From positions 1 through 17,486 of the forward strand of contig NWUY0300022441.1 in NCBI GenBank assembly GCA_004151065.3: DNA of 17,486 bases, given 5' to 3'. This document shows, one piece after another, positions 1 through 7,500 of the stretch; positions within the stretch are counted from its first letter, which is position 1; each line of letters opens with the position of its first letter. A program made the position numbers and the translations under genes. Origin of the DNA: Larix sibirica. Taxonomy: Eukaryota; Streptophyta; Pinopsida; Pinales; Pinaceae. The notes under the pieces are model-generated. The model had not been told where the DNA came from. It made no database searches and worked only from the letters and a program-made list of their open reading frames with translations.

Positions 1-296
1 TGATCCAATGGTCAACATTCTATCTTGTGCATAGGTGATCCAACGATCCCCATATTATAGCTATTCACAATATTTAATATAGGTCTTATCAAATAATTGG
101 GCCATGATCTCTATTCAAATATATTGCAAGGTATTCATCTATCCAACGTGATGGAGGGTAAAGTATCATTTTGTCTATATCATTTATTTTCTTGAGCATT
201 GATACATCATTTATTTTTCTCTAGGATGCTTTCATCTTTGAAAATTTTCTCAAACATGTTCACTCCTTTGAGAAACCCACTTGTGATTTTTCTACA
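1..296 (+). repeat. possible 3' end of a copia-type LTR (fragment)
   Basis: This AT-rich stretch contains no gene. The only reason to call it LTR sequence is its right edge: it ends in CA at 295-296, directly followed by a PBS-like TGGTATCA motif. That is the usual junction between a 5' LTR and the internal region of plant copia elements. The left end is outside the window, and no second copy of this stretch was found in the window, so the call rests on the junction alone. It could equally be unrelated intergenic DNA. Confidence 0.25.
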
Positions 297-308
297 TGGT
301 ATCAAAGC
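297..308 (+). other. PBS-like site (initiator tRNA-Met type)
   Basis: The sequence is TGGTATCAAAGC. Plant copia elements typically prime from initiator tRNA-Met and carry TGGTATCAGAGC here, so this differs at one position. It sits directly after a CA dinucleotide, as expected for the end of a 5' LTR. The nearest recognisable gag start in the same orientation is about 1.5 kb downstream, much further than a usual leader. Either the leader has been interrupted or the site belongs to another element. Confidence 0.35.
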
Positions 309-1792
309 ATTTGTGAAGTTAACTTATGTTTGTTCGAATATTAAGGTGGTTGACTACAACTACATAGTGTTTTGTTCTCATTATTATTAAGATATATTCT
401 TTGTTTTCGTATTGATTCATATTAGCTATATTTAATATTTAAAGAGAATCGGGTCACTTCTTCCATATTTGAAATCAAATATATGGAGATCTTGCTCTTA
501 GCTCATAAAGATCCAAGCTTGTTGTTATGTTAAAGAAAAAATTGTGCATCGTGGAGAAAATCTAACCATTCCATTGCATTTGTAATGTTTGTTTAAAAGG
601 GTATGCATTTAGTTTCACTCACAAGGCCTTCATGTGATTGAGGTATAAATAGTTTTTCCTAGTTTATAGTGGCCATCAATTTTGAACAGTATATGAACTT
701 TGTTTATTTTTATGTATTTACACAATTTCTCTTGATTTTTTTTTAGTATTATTATGTTTTCAATGGTATTATTTTATTGTTTTTGACAAGTTTTTGTTGT
801 GATATTTGTGGGATTTAAGATCGGCCCACTATATAGTTTTAGTCTTCAACATTCATTCCTATTTTCTTTTTTTTTTGGCATGATTTTTTTGAGAACGGAG
901 CCATAGTGATCTCCTTTTTCCATTTCGCCCAACCATGTATTACATTTTCCAATGTTTTCCCAAGACCTTCCTTCTTGGTAACAAGTTGTCTCCTTAAGGA
1001 AATTGTTACTTTGAGGATAGGCCCCTTCACATGGGATCCTCCTAGTATGTGAGCCATTCTCCTTTCTTAGATTCACCCATGTTTTGTAATATGCACCCAC
1101 TTTGGATGACCACTGAGGCCTCTTGATGGCCCTTTGGTTGAAATAACAACCTTACAAACCATTCCACCAACTAGAACCTTCCATGTGGAACTTACAACCA
1201 TGTCAAATCCTTCCCATGGAATGAGACCTTAACTAGATATGACACATGCATTGCCATGTGGAATCCATCATGTGGACCTTTTTCCTAGTTACCATGGCAT
1301 GACCTACCACATCAATGATACCACTACTAAATGACACATCCACATAACTCTATGCCACACCATTGGTACCGCATCAATATCCATATCAATACTACCATGT
1401 CATCTAACCCAATTAGCACTATCGCATCAGCCTCAAGGAGAATCCTTTATGTTCTCATTTCATTTTTCAAAGGTTCTTTCAAATATTCATTACTTTCTCA
1501 TTATGAGGTTGTTTTCTATGTTGTTTTTTTGGGGAGCATGTATTTTTTTGATCTCTACACATAGAAATGTATATATATATATATATATATATATCAATTA
1601 TTCAGTGACTTTTATTTCTATTTTTTCTCAACAAAAAAATGCTTTGGTCCCCAATTTTTGAGCTTTTGAAGGGTATAACTTGGTCATACATGAACCTTTT
1701 GAATGCCATCTTTTAAGTGTGTTATTTTTCTCAAACTTTGAATTGGTTCAATCAATTTATATTTTATAGCCATTTAGTTTGTGTCATTCATC
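309..1792. other. unassigned AT-rich interval before the copia gag
   Basis: No credible gene is visible. A TATA-like box (TATAAAT) lies at 644-650 but has no recognisable transcript beside it. The part around 1130-1400 is richer in C and repeats short words such as CCATGTGG and CATGTGG. Minus-strand open stretches at 839-1100 occur in two overlapping frames and match no family I recognise. Because the interval separates a PBS-like site from a gag remnant on the same strand, it may be an insertion inside one old copia element; that is inference. Confidence 0.3.
1570..1594. repeat. (TA)n microsatellite
   Basis: An uninterrupted run of about 12 TA dinucleotides. It lies in the unassigned interval about 200 bp before the copia gag remnant, and nothing suggests a function. 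Confidence 0.9.
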
Positions 1793-2378
1793 ATGGCTAA
1801 TTTGAATGAAATCCACTTAACCAATATTAATTATTACTCATGGAAGTCATACATGCAAGATCTATTGAGAAGAAAGGGACTATATACGGTTACTTTGGAT
1901 ACAAAATTTTCACCTTTGGATGTCTTAAGGAAAACCAAGAGGGACAAAAACAATTGAACTTTTGGATTCATTCAAATGTCAATCTCAGAAGATTTGTTTT
2001 TTCACCTTCAAGGGGTTTACAAACCAAGTGAAGCTTGAACAAATATTTAGTAGTTCTATGGTAAACATTATGAGAATTGAGTTCATCAACTTGAGAATGA
2101 TCTAATTGCTTTGTATCCTAGAAACTTTAATCATGTTGAAAATTGTGTCTCAAGAATTAAGTCTACGTCTAAAAGTTTAAGGCTATGAGACTTATTTTTG
2201 CAAATTGTGATATGAATAAATTGTTGATTAGTGGTGTGGTGGAAGAAAGGTCCCAATAAGAAGTAGTGCAAAAAAACAAAAGGAACATGGGTCCTAAACC
2301 CAATTAGTCTTCCTTTGCTCCAAATCCAAAACAAGAAGCAAATTCTAAGGGAAAGAATAATGATAAGCAATGTAACTT
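1793..2378 (+). pseudogene. copia gag remnant
   Basis: The ATG at 1793 opens 54 codons, ending at the TGA at 1955-1957. The start resembles copia gag N-termini: a short leader, then the NYYSWKSYMQDLL segment with the conserved Trp and Met of the gag N-terminal domain. The same frame continues past that stop with further gag-like sequence (for example QLENDLIALYPRNF near 2087-2128), interrupted by several TGA and TAG codons. Some occupy places where the family usually has Trp. The frame changes once more before the zinc knuckle, in a polar linker rich in Lys, Asn and Pro. In a living element this protein would form the virus-like particle. ATG 1793 is the only start that fits the domain. Confidence 0.75.
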
Positions 2379-2411
2379 TGTGGATGTGATGGCCATATTG
2401 AATCACATTGT
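2371..2411 (+). pseudogene. CCHC zinc knuckle split by a one-base deletion
   Basis: The spacing C-x2-C-x4-H-x4-C can be read if one base is missing between the first and second cysteine codons. The first Cys codon is at 2371-2373, the second at 2379-2381, His at 2394-2396 and the last Cys at 2409-2411. The first Cys is in a different frame from the other three ligands. The knuckle normally binds RNA in the nucleocapsid part of gag; here it cannot be translated as one piece. Confidence 0.75.
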
Positions 2412-2942
2412 TGGAAAAATATGGAAGTGTTGGAGGTAGCCATGAAGTAACACAACATCAATGTTGACCTTCTTTCTTCTTATTCTCATCCTTCATCTAA
2501 AGCTTGGGCCCTTTATTTTTTTGTTTACAACTTCAACACTAAAAATTATTTTGTAGGTGATTAGAATTTAGATTTAGGGGCCTCTCATGATGTGGTTAAG
2601 GGTAAGGTCTTATTTATACTTAATGATTGTAACAACAAGCATATATATGTTGGTGATAATAGGTCCTTTGAAAGTTTCAATATCATGGAATTTTCAATCA
2701 TATGGACAAAGTGTTTTTAACCATGGACTTTGATCCCCCAATCTCTCTATAATATTCTATCTATATACCAGGAAACTCATAATAGTGTTGGAAATATTGT
2801 AGAGTTTTATTTGCATAGTTTTATAATTAAACATTTGCATGATTGTCAACATGTAATAGCTTCTAGTGTTAATGATTTTTCCAAAATGTGCAACCTTCAT
2901 AGTTTTGGGTCATCTTCACTTATGTTTTCTTGTCAATCATAG
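2379..2942 (+). pseudogene. copia protease and pre-integrase remnant
   Basis: A single frame runs from the zinc knuckle to 2942 with few stops (TAA at 2448, a TAG shortly before the protease motif, and a TAA near 2718). At 2568-2588 it reads LDLGASH, which matches the copia protease signature D-S-G-A-S-H except that Leu replaces the Ser after the catalytic Asp. Downstream, VGDNRSF and PQSLYNILSIYQETHNS match the usual copia segment before the integrase. The piece from 2730 is open for 70 codons to a TAG at 2940-2942, so this part decayed mainly by substitution. Confidence 0.7.
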
Positions 2943-3482
2943 TAATGATTTGAGTCAACAATAATGCAAGTGATTTAGACACTTACATTATCGCTTACTT
3001 CGACAATTACGTAAGCGTGAAACAATACATTATCTTCCTCGTGTTTTTTTCCATGATGATGTTTTTTGGGGTGTGTTCTTGGAAAGCATCATTGAGATAG
3101 TTTTCACAAAAGTGACTATTGGATTTCATCAACACCTTTGGTGCTTGTTCATGATATTTTCCATGGTCCTTTACCCTCTACTTCCTTTTGTGGTCACAAG
3201 TATTAATCTTCTCTTTATCAATGATTTTCTAGGTGAACTTGGGTTTATTTTCTTACATGAAAAAAGAGAAGTTTTCGTCAAGTTTTTGGTTTTTAAAAAC
3301 CTTGTTGAAAACATACTAGTCGCCACATTTAGAGACATGGATCAAATAATGGAGGTGCATATGTTCACAAGTATTTCATCGATTCTTCTTCTTCAGAAGG
3401 AATCCATATGTAGCACATTATTTTCTTTACAATGCAGTAGAATGGTGTAGCTAAGAGAAATAATTAAACCTTGAAGGAAATA
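2943..3482 (+). pseudogene. copia integrase core remnant (DDE residues partly lost)
   Basis: The part before about 3050 reads as the zinc-binding pre-integrase region (FRHLHYRLLRQL, for the family's FGHLNY-type motif). LVHDIFHGP at about 3144-3170 carries the first catalytic Asp. A stretch near 3241-3310 (FIFLHEKREVFVKFLVFKN) is typical integrase. At 3342-3362 the motif is SNNGGAY where the family has TDNGGEY, so the second catalytic Asp is Asn. At 3438-3482 a TAG stands before NGVAKRNN where the family has QQNGVAERKN, so the catalytic Glu is Lys. Segments lie in different frames. The 125-codon open stretch at 3073-3450 is a patchwork of true and shifted frame. Confidence 0.75.
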
Positions 3483-3561
3483 GATACAGTTACATATTGA
3501 AGCACGCCAATACAAAGGTTGTGTGGAAATGTAACAATAAAGAAGCATCAAGCAAAAACAA

Positions 3562-3690
3562 GGTATATGTTAGCAACTTTTGGATGTTTTATTGTGATGC
3601 ATAGGGTCACATTCCTCATGAGAAGCATAAATATTTACAACCCAAGAGTCAAAATGTATTTTTGTTGATCATTTGAAGGATGTAAAAGGT
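3562..3690 (+). pseudogene. copia post-integrase segment remnant
   Basis: One frame reads VYVSNFWMFYCDA, stop, GHIPHEKHKYLQPKSQNVF. This matches the copia segment with the family pattern V-S-H-x-R-x-F-G-C followed by H-V-P-x-E-K-R and P-K-S, which lies between the integrase core and the reverse transcriptase. The spacing from the integrase core is shorter than usual, so tens of codons have been deleted between about 3485 and 3560. This is the last recognisable part of the element. Confidence 0.6.
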
Positions 3691-4770
3691 CATATCTAAA
3701 TATAGAGGTGATACTTAGACGATTCGTGTATGTAGTTTAGTGTATGTGCCATGTTTTACCTAGACAACTTCTCCTTTTATTACTCTATCAATTTATTCTT
3801 GTTTTAATTGCTCTCGTGGTATTGCTTATGTTTTGGATAGTAGTACTTCTTATTATGTAAACACCTCTAGCAATTGACTTGGTTGATCTTTGATTCCTTA
3901 TGGGATATGTTTTGCACATATAACTATGAAAAAATATTTGAAGGTGGAAAATACATACATCCGATAATAATAAAAATTGTAAACTAGACTTGTGAATCTT
4001 GCTTTAAGAAAAATGAAGGAATAACATTTATTACAATCAAATAATCCCTTTAAGTATTTAAATAAATAACAAGTGCACATGACAGTTTATTAAGAAAAAA
4101 ATATGTCACTTAAAAAGATAGCACCAAAAAAATGAGGGTTTAGAACCAAAATTTCCCATCACCAAAAAAAAACAACTTGGGCATACAATAATCCATACAC
4201 ATATCCATGCCAATAAAAGTGTATATATTTTAAATTCTTCGCCAATTGACCCACATCCCAAAAGGCACAAACATCCATGCCCATCACTTAAGCAACAATT
4301 AGTGTGAATCCAACATCATGTGAGGGTTCATCATAATATTTGAGGGTTGATCACCAACCTTCTAAATCAACTATATGATTAGAAATAATCAACCACAAAA
4401 CATCATTTCTAGCTTAAGGCTCCATAAGCTTCTCAACTTCTAAAACATAAGAGCCATCTTGACAAACATATGTTTCTTTTGGGTATGAGGATTTCACCAA
4501 CTATTGTGTCCCTCCCTTTATTTCCTAATAGTACAACCAACTAAATGATGATGGCTTTCCTCATGGTATTATGGCTATCTTATTAGATTGGATGTACAAC
4601 AAATATACCTAGTGGCTCCTTGCATATGATGCAAGGAATAACATTTACTAATTAACATTATCCATGAATAAAGTCTTTCTCTTATACCTACTAAAGCATT
4701 AAATCCAATGAATTGGTTGCAAAAGATAAAATTCATATACACATAAAGTGAGGTATGTTGATATGTCATC
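3691..4770. other. unassigned interval
   Basis: No gene or known repeat was recognised on either strand. Reverse transcriptase would be expected downstream of the copia integrase, but no RT motif is visible in plus-strand translations. The stretch is AT-rich with several poly-A runs (4087-4170). The minus-strand open stretches of 60-64 codons (3898-4080, 4575-4769) show no family pattern and are probably chance. Confidence 0.3.
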
Positions 4771-4823
4771 TAGTGGTTGAGATGAGGCATCACCATGTAA
4801 TAGACCCATGTTCAAACCTCAGT
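4771..4823 (+). repeat. tRNA-like stretch, possible SINE head fragment
   Basis: TAGTGGTTGAGATG at 4771-4784 resembles a polymerase III A box, and GTTCAAACCTC at 4810-4820 resembles a B box. The spacing of about 40 bases is suitable for a tRNA-derived head. No SINE body follows, because copy A of the long repeat begins at about 4824, so the head would have been cut by that insertion. The A box match is weak. Confidence 0.3.
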
Positions 4824-5883
4824 TGTAGCATACCTAGCTGCCTCTATACTCCCCTTTGAGGTGATGTGGTACTTGAGAAAAGTCCAAATCTTTCTCTGAT
4901 ATCATTATGTAGGGTCCCTAGATGATTTCCTTGGCCATCCAATACTACCCACAAGTCGATTTTACCTCATAAAAAATCTATGAGGTAGAATTCAACATCT
5001 AACAACAACTAAACTACACAATTTATATGCAAATATAAAGCAATGACGTAAATAATAATGCATATTCTAAATTCTTCAATTACCCATTAAAAGTAATACA
5101 TTAAAAAAACAAAAAAAGTATCCCACGATACAAAACATGAATACTTATCTACAAATAAAGCTATGTCCACCAAATTGGTTTCTAATGGGTGATTTTCCAC
5201 CCAACAATAAGAATCATTTATGGATTCCAACCCATAGTCAAACTATGATACCACTAGGGCAAGGAATCTCCTAAGAGGCTCTAATCTCACTCCACCCAAC
5301 CCATTACTCTCAACTCTCATGACAAGCCATTTTCTCATTACATATATCTCCAATCCCTCTTCCAACACTCGACCTAGCCATGGCACTCTCTTCCACTACC
5401 CCACACAACATAAGGAAGACCTAGTCCTTCTTTTCTTAACAATCCCTTGGAGTACTCTTCCCTTTTGGTACTCTTCAATGTGTGTAGAAAAAACTCAATC
5501 TATTTTCTTCCTTCTAGTAATAACCTGGGACATAAAACACTTGGCCTCAAGGTAGCCAAAGAGAAACAATAATAGGGTTGCAAGTATAAAGGTATTTCCT
5601 TATCTATTGTGGACATTCTAGGCATGGTATTTCTCTCCAACCATCCCCTTTTCTTCCACACTTTCAACAACAAGATTCCCCAACTTCTATGGTCTCTTAC
5701 CAATCACAAGCACAAGGAAAACTCTTTCCATAATAGTCATAACAATCATGACAACAGTGACAACTAGGGAGAAACAATATCCCCATGACATGGGATCTTG
5801 TCTTCTCTACATGCCCATGAATGGTCATCTAATGATGGTGATGGAATAATGCATGGAAAATATTTTGGAAGACCTTTTCTTGG

Positions 5884-6072
5884 ATGAGACCCCTCCCTCT
5901 TCCCAAGGATATAAAAAATATGACACTTGTACTTGTACACCCCTAAAAGTCTAAGATCCATGTGAAGATTGTAAGGAAGGATGGGCAAGAAATGGTAGTG
6001 CTTCCAAAGGACAATGTGGAGGTCAATTCATTCAACAACCCCCTATTCTATTCCTCTCTTTTGGTATCATAG
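5884..6072 (+). other. short reading frame conserved between the two repeat copies (copy A)
   Basis: Sixty-two codons from ATG 5884 align without indels to 8531-8719 in copy B. The last 39 codons before the TAG share 28 residues by my count, including GQEMV and LPKDNV. Copy A has one internal TAA at codon 21. I recognise no family. Replacement changes are frequent, so this may be a remnant of an old coding region captured by the repeat, or chance openness in two copies of one sequence. Both frames end at the TAG inside the TGGTATCATAG motif. Confidence 0.25.
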
Positions 6073-6724
6073 TCCCCTTATTGCTCTATCAAGGAACTAT
6101 TTTGGTGGATATTATATTATTATGTATTTTCCTTTTATATGCTTTTACATATACATGAACATATCATGTAAAATACTCCCACCACATTGTAATCCTAGCC
6201 CATCACTTGGAATCCTATGCATCCACTAGATGGACCTTGGCTTTAAAGAGCCGCGCTTCACATATTTACAACATACGATCATTATATCTCAACCCATATG
6301 GTTTGAATCCCATCACATGCACCATCTCACATAATAATACATGGTTGTTACATATTATATTCCAAGGGTAACAACTAGGATATTACATCAATGGATATAG
6401 AGCCCTTTTTTGTTGGCTTGCCTAAGATTGATGGGGTTCCATATTAAAGTGGATTTCATCAAAGCAAACTAGGTTCATAGTTCCCCACATCTATAAAAAG
6501 TGTTTCTCCCAAGAAAAAATATATATAAACATAATGTTAAAATCAATTATAAATAAATAAGTGAATTTAAAGTACTTAAGAAGTTTCAAACACATGACAT
6601 CTTGGATACAAAAACCATATTTGGTCAATTATTTATTTGTTAAGAACATTATTTATCATTAAAAGATAATTATTCTCAATGTGAGCTTTACCGGTTAGTC
6701 AAATAAGATTGTGATATTCCCTCT

Positions 6725-6789
6725 ACCAAAATTAAATTCTCCTTACTATATGATATACCAAAAATTAAATTCTCCTTACTATATGATAT
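6725..6789. repeat. tandem duplication, 32/33-bp unit, copy A only
   Basis: Two adjacent, nearly identical units (6725-6756 and 6757-6789) differ by one A. Each runs from ACCAAA to TATATGATAT. The equivalent place in copy B (about 9348-9378) has a single diverged unit, so the duplication arose in copy A after the two copies separated. The two units are far more alike than copies A and B are, so it is a young event. Confidence 0.9.
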
Positions 6790-7015
6790 AAATGTTTAGT
6801 CTCATAAAAAAATGAAGTCTTTGTAACCGCATAAACAAACAAAGCATAACATTTGCCATAAAATACAACACAAAATCCCACCTCATGTTGAATGTTGTCA
6901 TAAAGACATCATCTATAATTTCTTAAAAGTTAATTAAATTTAATTCTTTGTGACATAAAGTTCAATGGAGTCATAAGTTTGTTTGATATATAATACTCTT
7001 TAAGAATTGGACCCA

Positions 7016-7485
7016 TTAATCCCTTGATTGTAGGCATCAAACAATTTTTCCATAACTATTCTCATTAATGCATTTTGTCAAACATGTGGCTTGTAAAAGA
7101 CATTTTTTTTCAATTCTACTTGCTCGGAATTGATCTTTAACCCATAACCCTCTAAACGAACATTTTATAGTTGGTCCTTCTCAATGCATAAAGCCTTACA
7201 TCTTTCAATGCTTAAATCACATTAATAAGCTACAAGAAAATATAAGTTTTCCTATTCCATGGATTCAATCATGAACATTCAAAGTCATATTATATTTACT
7301 ACATAAGCAAGCCCATAGGCTTATCTTATGAGTATTAACCATTCCTTCATCATTATGAGCATTTAACTTAACAAATCAACACAATGTTCATTAAGGTTTT
7401 TGTCAAACAATTGATATGCAAATGTAATTTTCCCTGTGAACACTCAAATTGTTTGCCCGTAATAGCTCCAATATTGACACTAAAA
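7016..7485 (-). other. unique segment between the two long repeats (candidate internal region)
   Basis: About 470 bp that is present only once in the window. If the flanking repeats are LTRs, this is the whole internal region of the element, far too short for gag-pol. Minus-strand frames show no zinc knuckle, protease or RT motif. A polypurine tract should lie at the copy A side; the minus strand there has only short purine runs (for example CAAGGGA near 7021-7027), so this point does not support the LTR model. Confidence 0.35.
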
Positions 7486-7497
7486 GTTTTGATACCA
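7486..7497 (-). other. PBS-like site on the minus strand
   Basis: The minus strand reads TGGTATCAAAAC, close to the plant initiator tRNA-Met PBS (TGGTATCAGAGC, two purine transitions). It lies three bases beyond the copy B end of the long repeat, the position required if copy B is a 5' LTR on the minus strand. Together with the direct repeats, this is the main support for the LTR-element reading. Confidence 0.5.
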
Positions 7498-7500
7498 CTC

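Larger units (their letters stand above)
1793..3690 (+). mobile_element. decayed Ty1-copia retrotransposon, gag to integrase
   Basis: Translating the plus strand in pieces gives the canonical copia order: gag, CCHC zinc knuckle, aspartic protease, pre-integrase, integrase core, then the segment after the integrase core. All parts carry premature stops or frame changes, so the element is dead. The order protease-integrase is diagnostic of Ty1-copia rather than Ty3-gypsy when the reverse transcriptase comes last, but here no RT or RNase H follows. Plus-strand sequence after about 3690 gives no YVDD-like motif. No LTR pair was found; a PBS-like site at 297 could belong to this copy. It is either truncated at its 3' side or interrupted there. 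Confidence 0.85.
4824..7015 (-). repeat. long direct repeat, copy A (candidate 3' LTR)
   Basis: Copy A aligns with 7501-9572 along its whole length, with scattered substitutions and indels. Shared landmarks include CCTCTATACTCCC near the start, CTAAACTACACAATT near 5010, the CCATGGCACTCTCTTCCAC segment near 5380, CATGACATGGGATCTT near 5785, and GTTCAATGGAGTCATAAG near 6961. The left border (TGTAGCATA) is quite sharp. The right border is approximate: similarity is clear to about 6995, and 7015 is chosen because it would give a terminal CA. It contains one 39-codon stretch also open in copy B (5953-6072). On the minus strand, an open stretch (5500-5703) is matched by 8132-8341 (shared WLERNTM). 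Confidence 0.75.

Noticed and set aside
839-1100. Overlapping minus-strand open stretches of 72 and 84 codons
   Set aside because: Two frames overlap, with no domain pattern, no start context and no conserved partner in the window. The piece could be old coding debris, but I cannot support a gene.
2131-2406. Minus-strand open stretch of 91 codons
   Set aside because: It is antisense to the well-supported copia gag and zinc knuckle remnant and is a shadow of that sequence.
3073-3450. Plus-strand open stretch of 125 codons as a separate gene
   Set aside because: Its central part is true integrase frame, but both ends are frame-shifted copies of integrase motifs readable in other frames. It is part of the dead copia element.
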